A stretch of 8,516 bases of DNA from an uncultured Ruminococcus sp. (GCA_946531975.1 CAMNAY010000064.1:1-8516); one strand, 5' to 3'. Positions 1 through 7,271 are shown, counted from the stretch's first letter. Numbers and translations are program-made. Notes: generated from the letters alone by a model not told the origin.

Positions 1-752
1 TTCTCTGCTCTGAACAGCAGATTGCTCACCCGCTCTGTGATCCAGACCTCTGTTTCGCCGATTTCCAGCCCGTAACCGGCAATGACCTGCCGGTCAAACT
101 GCTTCAGCAGCGTGTCCAGTCCGTGCATCTGCGCCTTCTTCCGCGGGAACCGAATCCTGCTCTCAAACGAATTTTGCAGCAGCAGACCGTTTTCTCTGCA
201 GATCGCGTGCCACTCCTCAGCCGTGTAAAACCGGATATGTCCGTCCGGTTTGAGCCGCATATAGGCATCCGCAAAACCGTCCTCATCATGAGGATTCGGT
301 GCGGGATCGGAGAGAAAGAATGCGCCGCCCGGCTTCAGGATGCGCCGCACCTGCGCAATGCTGCTCCGGATATCCGGGAAATGGTGCAGCGCATACCGTG
401 TGATGACCAGATCAAATGCGGCATCGGGAAACGGGAGCGTGATGCCGTTTCCCGGCACAAATGAGAGATTGTGCAGATGTTCTGCTTCTGCACGGATCCG
501 ATTTTGTTCCAGTGTCTTCTCCGCAATATCCAGCCCGGTCACAGACAGCTCCGGATGCTGCGCACTCAGCGCAAACGCCAGATAGCCGCTTCCCGTTCCC
601 AGATCAAGAACCTGCATGCCGGAACGGAGCGGCAGAACCGCAAGAATCGCGTCCAGATGCGCCTGATCCTGTGTCTGCCTGTTATAGAAACTGCCCTCGG
701 AAAAGCTCGCTTCAAAGCTGCTCCGTGCAGCCTGAATGCTGTCTGTGTGCAT
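1..752 (-). CDS. Class I SAM-dependent methyltransferase (3' end cut by window edge)
   Basis: Reading the minus strand from the ATG at 752 gives 250 codons with no stop before the window edge; bases 1-2 are an incomplete codon. The protein has a typical Methyltransf_11/UbiE-like Rossmann fold. Motif I is LDLGTGSGYLAF (about residues 49-60), which binds S-adenosylmethionine. An acidic residue ends strand 2 (GLDIAEK, D75). A motif IV-like stretch, FDLVITRYALHHF, lies at 113-125, and the post-motif ILKPGG at 138-143. The start is backed by GGAGG at 762-758, five bases upstream. The gene follows the acetyltransferase stop by 32 bases and is probably co-transcribed with it. The methyl acceptor cannot be read from sequence. 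The family acts on small molecules, quinones, lipids or sugars, so a tailoring role on the nearby glycan is possible but only inferred. Class assignment is sure; substrate unknown. Confidence 0.88.
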   Translation of the reverse strand, partial: MHTDSIQAARSSFEASFSEGSFYNRQTQDQAHLDAILAVLPLRSGMQVLDLGTGSGYLAFALSAQHPELSVTGLDIAEKTLEQNRIRAEAEHLHNLSFVPGNGITLPFPDAAFDLVITRYALHHFPDIRSSIAQVRRILKPGGAFFLSDPAPNPHDEDGFADAYMRLKPDGHIRFYTAEEWHAICRENGLLLQNSFESRIRFPRKKAQMHGLDTLLKQFDRQVIAGYGLEIGETEVWITERVSNLLFRAE

Positions 753-784
753 TGGTCCCTCCGTTTTCTGCCGGAAATCAGAAT

Positions 785-1240
785 CTATCTTTCTGTAACG
801 AACCGGGCAAGCTTCACATTTCCGTCTGTTTCAGCGGATATGATGCGGAATCCGCATTTTTCCGTGTAAAACTTCACATTTTCTTTCTTATCCGCAGGCG
901 TAACCAGCGTGATCTTCTGCCAGTCATCATAAAGAGCCTTTACATACTGAACGGCTCTTGTACCGATGCCTTTGCCCTGATATTCCGGAACAATGCACAG
1001 ACAGGTGATCTCATATTCTCCGATTCCCTGCATGTGACAGGCGACGCATCCAACCGGCTTCTGATCGCACAGGATGAGATATTTCGGATGATCTCTGATG
1101 GATGCTTCCATCCTTTCGACCGTTTTGCCGTATCCGGGGCATGTGCCGTATCTCCTGTAATCGCTGTAAAATGAAGCATTGTAGATACGCACCAGCATTT
1201 CCGCATCTTCTGCTTCTGCTTTCCGAAATGCAATCTGCAT
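785..1240 (-). CDS. GNAT-family N-acetyltransferase
   Basis: A complete 151-residue GNAT (Acetyltransf_1-type) protein, transferring an acetyl group from acetyl-CoA to an unknown amine. The acetyl-CoA pyrophosphate loop (motif A) is clear: CIVPEYQGKGIG at about 82-93, matching Q/RxxGxG/A with Q88, G91 and G93. Motif B follows with N121, Y125 and the CGF turn at 129-131 (NVKFYTEKCGF). I choose the ATG at 1240 because GGAG at 1253-1250 is nine bases upstream. An in-frame TTG at 1246 would add two residues but sits only three bases from that site. The gene begins 14 bases after the second glycosyltransferase ends, so coupled transcription is likely. Six 60-base lines covering most of it (841-1200) count 171 G+C of 360 (about 48%), well below the roughly 60% of the sampled gmd lines, hinting at a separate origin. 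Substrate not predictable. Confidence 0.88.
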   Translation of the reverse strand: MQIAFRKAEAEDAEMLVRIYNASFYSDYRRYGTCPGYGKTVERMEASIRDHPKYLILCDQKPVGCVACHMQGIGEYEITCLCIVPEYQGKGIGTRAVQYVKALYDDWQKITLVTPADKKENVKFYTEKCGFRIISAETDGNVKLARFVTER

Positions 1241-1249
1241 AGACAACCA

Positions 1250-1253
1250 CTCC
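1250..1253 (-). promoter_or_regulatory. Ribosome binding site deciding the GNAT start
   Basis: GGAG on the minus strand lies nine bases before the ATG at 1240 and only three before the alternative TTG at 1246. This favours the shorter protein. The site sits just after the TAG stop (1257-1255) of the preceding glycosyltransferase, so ribosomes finishing that gene arrive on it. Confidence 0.6.
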
Positions 1254-1254
1254 G

Positions 1255-2400
1255 CTAATTCCGAAATGACTGCGGGAGCAGCACCTCCCGCGTTTTGCGC
1301 ATGACATGCGAGAGCTGAAATTCCCGCAGCACGCGCGCATGCGCTGCCGCACCGAATTTCGCCCGCAGCGCATCGTTTTCGATCAGAATACCGATTGCTT
1401 TGGCAAGTGCATCCGCATCGGACGGCGGAACTGTCAGTCCGGTCTGCCCGTCAAGGCTCACGAGCGGGACACCCGTCGGCAGTGCCGTATTGATGACCGG
1501 CTTGCCGTAGTACATCGCCTCAAGCTGCACGATGCCGAACGCCTCGCTGTTTGCGACTGACGGCAGCACGAATACATCGCAGTCCGCGAACATATCGCGC
1601 AGCTCCGGTGTCATGCGGCAGCCCAGAAAATGCACGCGGTCTGCAATGCCGAGCGCCTGTGCCTGTGTCCGCAGCTCCGGTTCGAGCACGCCGCCGCCCG
1701 CATAAAACAGCTCTGCATTGCCCTGCACCTTTGCAAAGGCGCGCAGCAGAACGTCTGCGCCCTTGTAGTAGACCAGCCGCCCGGCAAAGAGAATTTTCTT
1801 TGCGGTTTTGTCATGCAGCGCCGCATCCAGCGGGTGCATACCGGGTCTGCGGTCATACACCTGCGGGTCGATGCCGTAGGGGATCACCGTGCATTTTTCA
1901 CGGTACGCCGGCAGATACGGCGAGCTGTCAATATGCGCCTGTGTTGCAGTGAGGATGACATCGGCGCGCTTCAGCAGACGCTTCATCAGCGGCCTGTAGA
2001 GCGTGAGCAGCTTCTTCTGCCGCACGACATCGCTGTGCCATGCGACCGCCACGCGCCCCTTGTAGCCCGAAAGCAGCAGCGACAGATCCGCGATCGGGAA
2101 CGGCAGATGCAGCTCCACGGCATCCGAGACCATGACCCGCCGCCGGAAATCGCCGATATAGGACAGTGAGAGCGGACAGGACGCGATCGTGCCGAGGCTC
2201 GAAGAATAGGTCACGGACACGCCGTTCAGCTTTTCACGTTTCGTGAAGCCGATGCCGTCACGGCAGCACAGCACGCTGACTTTCGCGTATCTGCGCATAT
2301 ATTCTGCGGTCTGCTGCATCACTGTTTCAATGCCGCCGATATGCGGCGCGTATGCCTTGCCCGCGATCAGCAGGCGCGGCGCTTCACTGTGCCGTGCCAT
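1255..2400 (-). CDS. GT4-family glycosyltransferase (second in operon)
   Basis: A 381-residue GT-B fold retaining glycosyltransferase of family GT4. The N-terminal acceptor domain opens with the glycine-rich loop typical of the family (APHIGGIETV, about 18-27). The C-terminal nucleotide-sugar domain starts with FAGRLVYYKG (205-214) and carries the EX7E signature E286-E294 (EAFGIVQLE), followed by AMYYGKPVI. It probably adds a sugar to a polyprenyl-linked oligosaccharide on the cytoplasmic face of the membrane. With manC and gmd in the same operon, GDP-mannose or a GDP-6-deoxysugar is a reasonable but unproven donor. The frame is open further upstream to 2469, but I take the ATG at 2400: GGAG at 2412-2409 lies eight bases upstream and MARHSEAPRLLIAGKAYAP gives a normal family N-terminus. 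It overlaps the GNAT remnant by 17 bases and ends 14 bases before the intact GNAT gene. Confidence 0.88.
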   Translation of the reverse strand: MARHSEAPRLLIAGKAYAPHIGGIETVMQQTAEYMRRYAKVSVLCCRDGIGFTKREKLNGVSVTYSSSLGTIASCPLSLSYIGDFRRRVMVSDAVELHLPFPIADLSLLLSGYKGRVAVAWHSDVVRQKKLLTLYRPLMKRLLKRADVILTATQAHIDSSPYLPAYREKCTVIPYGIDPQVYDRRPGMHPLDAALHDKTAKKILFAGRLVYYKGADVLLRAFAKVQGNAELFYAGGGVLEPELRTQAQALGIADRVHFLGCRMTPELRDMFADCDVFVLPSVANSEAFGIVQLEAMYYGKPVINTALPTGVPLVSLDGQTGLTVPPSDADALAKAIGILIENDALRAKFGAAAHARVLREFQLSHVMRKTREVLLPQSFRN

Positions 2401-2611
2401 GATCTCTGCTCCGGTATTCATCCGCGAGGATGCTGTACCACACTTCGTCCACGGTCTTTCCGCGCACAAAGCCGTGCTGCCGCAGCACGCCCTCTTTCGT
2501 CATACCGATCTTCTGCATAACGCACCCGGATTTCGGGTTTTCGGCATTGTGTGTCGCCTCAATGCGCCGGAATCCGACCGTTTCAAACAGGTATTGCAGC
2601 ACTGTATTCAC
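2384..2611 (-). pseudogene. Truncated GNAT acetyltransferase remnant (RimJ/RimL-like C-terminal part)
   Basis: A 75-codon frame whose product matches only the C-terminal part of the RimJ/RimL-type GNAT family (Acetyltransf_3): LQYLFETVGFRRIEA at about 5-19, then HNAENPKSGCVMQKIGM (21-37), KEGVLRQHG and WYSILADEY (58-66). In intact members this follows a Q/RxxGxG/A acetyl-CoA loop and about 100 further N-terminal residues; both are missing. The same frame stays open upstream to 2842, but there its translation is a shadow of the glycosyltransferase and shows no GNAT features. The similarity therefore begins almost exactly at that gene's stop codon. A GTG at 2611 overlaps the TGA (GTGA), so a 75-residue product could be made by translational coupling; I see no good ribosome binding site. 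Activity is not expected without the CoA loop. Most likely a relic of a recombination junction; less likely a retained small protein. Confidence 0.75.
2409..2412 (-). promoter_or_regulatory. Ribosome binding site of the second glycosyltransferase
   Basis: GGAG with eight-base spacing to the ATG at 2400. It lies inside the 3' part of the GNAT remnant and rules out the upstream in-frame starts at 2421 and 2469. Confidence 0.55.
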
Positions 2612-3753
2612 CCCAGTTCTTTGTATACGTTCAGCAGCAGTTCCGCCGCATGCTCCCAGCTCATCTGTTTTGCGCGGACAAAGCCGCGTCTGCGCAGCTC
2701 CTGCCGCAAGTCTGCATCGGTCAGCAGGCGCTCCATGCCCTTTGTGACCGAAGCGGTGCTCTTTGCGTGACAGTACAGCGCCGCATTCCCCGCAGCCTCC
2801 GGCAGCGATGCCGCATCGGAGGTCAGCACCGGACAGCCGCACGCCATCGCTTCCAGCGGCGGCATGCCGAAACCCTCGTAGAGCGACGGAAATACAAATG
2901 CCAATGCGCCCGCATACAGCCCCGCCATGTCCGCAGACGGGATATATGACGGAAAGATCACATGCTTTGTCAGATGATTTTGCCGCACGGCATCGAAGAT
3001 CTGCCCGTACTGCCAGCCCTTGCCGCCCGCCAGCACCAGCTTCGGCGCGTCCGGGTGCTTTTTCCGCAGCCCGGCATATGCATGCACCAGCCGCACCAGA
3101 TTTTTGCGCGGCTCCAATGTGCCGAGATACAGAAAATAACGCTCCGGCAGGTGATGCGCCGCTTTTACGCGGGCGATCTCTGCATCGGACGGCGGCGCAA
3201 AGCGTTTTGTGTCAACGCCGCAGGGCACGACCCGCACCTTTTCTGCGAATTCCGGGTAGTATTTTGCGATCTCCCGCCGCGAAAATTCGCTGTCGGTCAC
3301 GATGCGGTCTGCCCGCTTCATGGAACGCTTCAGCCCCGTTTTCAGCAGCATCCGCGTCCGGGTGCGCATCGTTTCCGGATATGCATGCAGCACCATGTCA
3401 TGCACTGTCACGACCGTTTTGCCGTGTACCCCCGGCGGGACGATATAATTGAAAAAGTGCGTGAGATCCGCCCAGTTTCCCTGAAACAGACGGTACGGAA
3501 CCGGCACGAAATTTGTCAGCATCCGGTAGAGCAGCGGCGAAAACCGCGCCGGATGCAGCGGGGTATTCTCCCGCACAAACGGCTGCATGCGCCGCACCTT
3601 TTCCTCCGGTGAACGCAGCGTGAAATATTCAAAGCGGTACTGCAATTCCGGGTGCAGGCGGGTCAGTGCTTCCGTGAGATTCGCCTCGCACCACCCCACG
3701 CCGGAGATCAGGTCGCCGGTCAGCGGCGATGCGTCAAATGCGATCCTTTTCAT
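2608..3753 (-). CDS. GT4-family glycosyltransferase, MtfB-like (first in operon)
   Basis: A 381-residue GT-B glycosyltransferase resembling the MtfB/mannosyltransferase branch of GT4. Visible features: N-terminal FDASPLTGDLISGVGW (6-21) with the glycine of the acceptor loop; VHDMVLHAYPE (117-127), a conserved block of this branch; VTDSEFSRREI (152-162); YLGTLEPRKNL (209-219) opening the nucleotide-sugar domain; and EX7E as E293-E301 (EGFGMPPLE) followed by AMACGCPVL. It probably transfers mannose or a 6-deoxymannose from a GDP-sugar, given that gmd lies immediately upstream; donor and linkage are inferred. The ATG at 3753 overlaps the gmd stop in an ATGA, and no strong Shine-Dalgarno sequence is at normal spacing, so translation probably depends on coupling to gmd. 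It shares the length of the other GT4 here but differs in its motifs. Confidence 0.9.
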   Translation of the reverse strand: MKRIAFDASPLTGDLISGVGWCEANLTEALTRLHPELQYRFEYFTLRSPEEKVRRMQPFVRENTPLHPARFSPLLYRMLTNFVPVPYRLFQGNWADLTHFFNYIVPPGVHGKTVVTVHDMVLHAYPETMRTRTRMLLKTGLKRSMKRADRIVTDSEFSRREIAKYYPEFAEKVRVVPCGVDTKRFAPPSDAEIARVKAAHHLPERYFLYLGTLEPRKNLVRLVHAYAGLRKKHPDAPKLVLAGGKGWQYGQIFDAVRQNHLTKHVIFPSYIPSADMAGLYAGALAFVFPSLYEGFGMPPLEAMACGCPVLTSDAASLPEAAGNAALYCHAKSTASVTKGMERLLTDADLRQELRRRGFVRAKQMSWEHAAELLLNVYKELG

Positions 3754-4769
3754 CGCAGTGACTGCCTGACCAGCTCCAGATCATGCTGCACCATGCGCGT
3801 GACCAGCTCGTCAAAGGAGATCTCCCGCTTCCAGCCGAGCACGCGCTCCGCCTTGGTCGGGTCGCCCAGCAGCAGCTCGACCTCCGCCGGACGGTAAAAC
3901 GCCGGATTGACCCGCACGACCGTTCTGCCGCTTGTCTCGTCGATGCCGACTTTGTGCATGCCCTCGCCCTGCCATGTCAGCTCCATGCCCGCAGCGCGGA
4001 ATGCGCACTCCGCAAACTCGCGCACGGAGCGTGTCTCACCGCTCGCGATCACATAGTCGTCCGGCTGCTCCTGCTGAAGCATCAGCCACATTGCACGGAC
4101 ATAATCTGCCGAATGTCCCCAGTCGCGCTTCGCGTCCAGATTGCCCAGCTCCACATGATCCTGCAATCCGAGCGAGATCCGTGCCGCCGCATCGGTGATT
4201 TTCCGCGTGACGAATTCCAGTCCGCGGCGCTCCGATTCGTGATTGAACAGAATGCCGCAGCAGGCGAACAGCCCGAAGCTCTCACGGTAATTCTTTGTGA
4301 TCCAGTGGCCGTACAGCTTTGCAACACCGTAGGGGCTGCGCGGATAAAACGGCGTCTGCTCGTTCTGCGGGACTGCCTGCACCTTGCCGAACATCTCCGA
4401 GGTCGATGCCTGATAGAATTTCGCCTCCGGCTTGACCGCCCTTATCGCTTCGAGCATATTCGTGACACCGAGCGCATTGATCTCCGAAGTCGCGACCGGC
4501 TGCTCCCAGCTCGTTGCAACAAAGCTCTGTGCCGCGAGGTTGTACACCTCGTCCGCCTGTGAAATGCGCATTGCGGAGATCAGCGACACCAGATCAGTCA
4601 TGTCCGCGTAAATGAACTGCACCCTGCCGCGCAGATGTGCCGCGTTGCCGAAATCGGCGGAGCTTTTTCTGCGCATGATGCCGTAAACCTCATAGCCCTT
4701 TTCGAGCAGCAGCTCTGCCAGATACGAGCCGTCCTGTCCGGTGATGCCGGTGATGAGTGCTTTTTTCAT
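3750..4769 (-). CDS. gmd: GDP-mannose 4,6-dehydratase
   Basis: Converts GDP-D-mannose to GDP-4-keto-6-deoxy-D-mannose, the branch point to GDP-L-fucose, GDP-D-rhamnose and related sugars. It is a 339-residue extended-type short-chain dehydrogenase/reductase with NADP bound at GITGQDG (8-14). The catalytic residues expected for Gmd are present: T123 and E125 in QASTSEMFG, and Y147/K151 in SPYGVAK. Other family blocks are NLAAQSFVATSW (77-88), ILFNHESERRG (173-183) and LGNLDAKRDWGHSADYV (208-224). Length is near the lower end of the family. The frame is open to 4943, but AGGAGG at 4782-4777, seven bases before the ATG at 4769, and the standard MKKALITG start fix the true beginning. It follows manC by 37 bases and overlaps the next gene by four. 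No partner reductase is in the window. Confidence 0.97.
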   Translation of the reverse strand: MKKALITGITGQDGSYLAELLLEKGYEVYGIMRRKSSADFGNAAHLRGRVQFIYADMTDLVSLISAMRISQADEVYNLAAQSFVATSWEQPVATSEINALGVTNMLEAIRAVKPEAKFYQASTSEMFGKVQAVPQNEQTPFYPRSPYGVAKLYGHWITKNYRESFGLFACCGILFNHESERRGLEFVTRKITDAAARISLGLQDHVELGNLDAKRDWGHSADYVRAMWLMLQQEQPDDYVIASGETRSVREFAECAFRAAGMELTWQGEGMHKVGIDETSGRTVVRVNPAFYRPAEVELLLGDPTKAERVLGWKREISFDELVTRMVQHDLELVRQSLR

Positions 4770-4776
4770 CGGTTTG

Positions 4777-4782
4777 CCTCCT
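4777..4782 (-). promoter_or_regulatory. Strong ribosome binding site of gmd
   Basis: AGGAGG on the minus strand with seven-base spacing to the ATG at 4769. It is the best Shine-Dalgarno match in the window and excludes the longer frame starting at 4943, which would overlap the manC coding region. Confidence 0.8.
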
Positions 4783-4806
4783 GTTTTCCAAATCATTGCG
4801 CCGCGA

Positions 4807-5880
4807 TCACAAAAGCTCGCCGCGTCCCTGTTCGCGGAGCATGTCGGTGATCTTGCGGATGCTCTGCGCGGAATCTGCGTCGCAGACCAGCAGCGCGTCG
4901 GGCGTATCAACAACGATGATATTTTCCAGCCCGACCGCCGCAAGCAGTCTGCCGCTGCTCTGTAAAATGCAGTTTTTTGTGCCGGCTGTCAGCACATCGC
5001 CGCTGCGGTAGTTGCCGTTTGTGTCGGTTTTGGCGATGCGGCGCAGTGCCGGCCAGCTTCCGACATCGTCCCAGCCAAAGCTGCCCGGAATCGTATACAG
5101 CCGCTTTTCATGCTCCAGAATGCCGAAATCGACCGAGATTGCGGGCATTGACGGAAACTCCGATTCCAGCACCGCCTCGAAATCGGGCGTTCCGGCTGCA
5201 TCATACAGCTTCTGCGCAATCGCGCCGACTGCCGGCAGATGCGTCTGCACCGCATCAAGATAGACGTCCGTGCGCCATGCAAACATGCCGCTGTTCCAGA
5301 GATATTCGCCCGATTCCACATAAGCCCGCGCTGTTTCCGCGTCGGGCTTTTCGCGGAAGCTGTCCACCTGATAGACCCCCGCGGGTGCATCCGATGCGCG
5401 GGAAAACGCAATATAACCGTAGCCGGTTTCGGGGTAAGACGGCGTAATACCGATCGTCACAAGCGAACGGGTCTCCTCTGCCGCCGATGCCGCACGCAGC
5501 AGCGCATCCGCGCAGATCGCCTCGTGCCGGACAATGTGGTCTGCCGGGAGTACCAGCATCACGCTGTCGCCGAAGCGCTTTGCGATCACCGCAGCCGCAA
5601 GCGCAATGCAGGGGGCGGTATTCCGCGAGACCGGCTCCCGGAGCAGATTCTCCGCAGGCAGCGCCGAAAGCTGCGCCTTCACAAGCCCCTGATATTCACT
5701 GTTTGTCACGACAAAGACGCGCTCTGCCGGCACCAGTCCGCAGACGCGCCGGAAGGTCTTTTGCAGCATTGTCTCGCCGTCGCCGGTCAGCGACAAAAAC
5801 TGCTTGGGGCAGTCCACCCTGCTCTGCGGCCAGAACCGTTCTCCGATTCCGCCCGCCATAATCACTGCTGTCAGCTCCAT
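4807..5880 (-). CDS. manC: Mannose-1-phosphate guanylyltransferase
   Basis: Makes GDP-D-mannose from GTP and mannose-1-phosphate in the cytoplasm, supplying the substrate of the adjacent gmd. The nucleotidyltransferase domain is complete: AVIMAGGIGERFWPQSR (5-21) with the GTP-binding glycine loop, PKQF (25-28), EPVSRNTAPCIALAA (82-96), LPADH (111-115), ETGYGYI (151-157), FREKPD (175-180), LWNSGMFAW (194-202) and FGWDDVGSW (268-276). At 357 residues it lacks the C-terminal phosphomannose isomerase domain of the roughly 480-residue bifunctional enzymes, so it is the short monofunctional type. A TTG at 5889 overlaps the preceding stop (TTGA) and would add three residues; I prefer the ATG at 5880, with AGGA at 5893-5890 nine bases upstream. 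The initiation transferase gene ends only five bases before this start. No phosphomannomutase gene is seen nearby. Confidence 0.96.
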   Translation of the reverse strand: MELTAVIMAGGIGERFWPQSRVDCPKQFLSLTGDGETMLQKTFRRVCGLVPAERVFVVTNSEYQGLVKAQLSALPAENLLREPVSRNTAPCIALAAAVIAKRFGDSVMLVLPADHIVRHEAICADALLRAASAAEETRSLVTIGITPSYPETGYGYIAFSRASDAPAGVYQVDSFREKPDAETARAYVESGEYLWNSGMFAWRTDVYLDAVQTHLPAVGAIAQKLYDAAGTPDFEAVLESEFPSMPAISVDFGILEHEKRLYTIPGSFGWDDVGSWPALRRIAKTDTNGNYRSGDVLTAGTKNCILQSSGRLLAAVGLENIIVVDTPDALLVCDADSAQSIRKITDMLREQGRGELL

Positions 5881-5885
5881 CTCTC

Positions 5886-7250
5886 TCAATCCTTTCTCCT
5901 GTTCTGCACCGACTCCTGCTGCGCCTCATTGCTCTGCGGCGGAATCACCGCTGTCTTAATCGTCATCAGCAGGATGCGCAGATCAAGCAGCACATTGTAC
6001 TGCTCGATGTAAAGCAGATCCATCTTCAGCTTATCGACCGGTGCGGTATCATAGGCGCCGAACACCTGCGCATAGCCGGTCAGTCCTGCTTTCACCTGAA
6101 GCCGATAGTCAAATTCCGGACATTCCTTTGCATATTCCGCATGCAGCTCCGGACGCTCCGGACGCGGTCCGACCAGCGACATATCGCCCTTCAGGATATT
6201 GATGAGCTGCGGGAGTTCATCGAGCCGGAAGCGCCGCAGGACACGCCCGACACGGGTAATCCGGTCATCATGTTCTGCGGCAAGCACTGCAACGCCGTCC
6301 GCTTCTGCATCCGGCTTCATACTGCGCAGCTTGAGAATCTCAAACACTTTTCCGTCCTTTGTCAGACGCTTCTGATGATAGAATACGCAGCCGCCGTCTC
6401 CGAAACGGACTGCCGCCGCACAAATACCCAGAACCGGCGACAGCAGTACCAGCAAAATGCCCGACACTGCAAGATCAAAGCAGCGCTTCACAACCCGCTG
6501 CGTCAGGGTCAGCCCCTCATTCCGGCTGAGAATCAGCGGCGTATCAAACAGCCGCAGCTCCTCGCCGCCGCGCAGCAGAATATCGGAAATCTCCGGGACC
6601 GTATAGGTGCGGATCCGCCTGCCGCAGCAGTATTTCAGGAGCCGGTCGCGCAGCGGCAGCGGCAGATCACAGAGGATCACACCGTCAAACTGCCCGATCA
6701 CCTCTGTGATCCGGCGAAAACCGCCCGCACAGCTCACGCTCTCACAAATCATATATTTATCGACGCGGCTGCTCATTTTCATGACCAGTGCTGCCGCATC
6801 CTCCGAGCCGTAGACCACAGCGAGCTTCCGCGGCGGATACAGCCGGAAATACAGCCGTCCGATCAGCGAGGACCAGAGCGCGATCGTTACAAAATCCAGC
6901 CCGGTCAGCAGCACCACCGGCGAGACTGCCATGAACCGTCTGCCGATGACGCTGATCTGAAAATACGTGATAAAATTGACCAGTACAATGCCCGTCAGCT
7001 GATAATACACCAGATCGCTGCGCCGCAGATATCCGAACCGGAAGCAGCGGTACACCTGAAACACCAGCGCAGTCAGCACCGTATAGATCAGCACAACGAC
7101 CCAGTTTCCGCGGCGGAAAAACGGCGCGATGATCGCGTCGGCATAATACCGCCACCAGATGATCCCGTACCAGAGCGTCAGCAGCCCCAGCAGCAGCCAG
7201 CCCGCAGCACCCGTCACCAGATGGCGGTATTTCCGCTCATTGATCTTCAT
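5886..7250 (-). CDS. Polyprenyl-phosphate sugar-1-phosphate transferase (WbaP/ExoY-type initiating enzyme)
   Basis: Starts glycan assembly by moving a sugar-1-phosphate from a nucleotide sugar to undecaprenyl phosphate at the inner face of the membrane. The 454-residue protein has four predicted N-terminal membrane segments (about 12-32, 50-67, 84-101, 110-132), a soluble middle region (about 141-240) like the CoA_binding_3-type domain of large members, then the bacterial sugar transferase domain (about 251-437). That domain has the membrane-inserting helix KRCFDLAVSGILLVLLSPVL (255-274), KLRSM (307-311), the catalytic Asp-Glu pair D344-E345 in RLDELPQL, the SLVGPRPERPE block (358-368) and GLTGYAQVFGAY (389-400). 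ATG 7250 is supported by GGAG at 7263-7260, nine bases upstream; an in-frame extension to 7283 has less support. It is the first gene of the operon. The sugar it transfers (Gal, Glc, GlcNAc or other) cannot be told from sequence. Confidence 0.94.
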   Translation of the reverse strand: MKINERKYRHLVTGAAGWLLLGLLTLWYGIIWWRYYADAIIAPFFRRGNWVVVLIYTVLTALVFQVYRCFRFGYLRRSDLVYYQLTGIVLVNFITYFQISVIGRRFMAVSPVVLLTGLDFVTIALWSSLIGRLYFRLYPPRKLAVVYGSEDAAALVMKMSSRVDKYMICESVSCAGGFRRITEVIGQFDGVILCDLPLPLRDRLLKYCCGRRIRTYTVPEISDILLRGGEELRLFDTPLILSRNEGLTLTQRVVKRCFDLAVSGILLVLLSPVLGICAAAVRFGDGGCVFYHQKRLTKDGKVFEILKLRSMKPDAEADGVAVLAAEHDDRITRVGRVLRRFRLDELPQLINILKGDMSLVGPRPERPELHAEYAKECPEFDYRLQVKAGLTGYAQVFGAYDTAPVDKLKMDLLYIEQYNVLLDLRILLMTIKTAVIPPQSNEAQQESVQNRRKD

Positions 7251-7271
7251 GCTGCAAGTCTCCTTTCTCCG

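Noticed and set aside
2612..2842. Upstream extension of the GNAT remnant frame to a full 152-codon gene
   Set aside because: This part is low-complexity Gly/Arg/Ala/Cys-rich sequence read out of frame from the glycosyltransferase, with no GNAT motif; the open frame reflects codon bias.
1255..3753. The two GT4 genes as a recent tandem duplication (both 381 residues)
   Set aside because: Apart from the EX7E region and general GT-B layout their sequences differ throughout, so the equal length looks like coincidence.
3783..4562. Plus-strand frame of 259 codons opposite gmd, and similar frames at 5239-6012 and 461-1174
   Set aside because: They lie wholly or largely antisense to strongly recognised genes, show no domain motifs, and have no convincing ribosome binding site.
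4770..4943. Longer gmd beginning at 4943
   Set aside because: It would overlap the manC coding region, adds non-homologous residues before the standard MKKALITG start, and ignores the AGGAGG placed for 4769.
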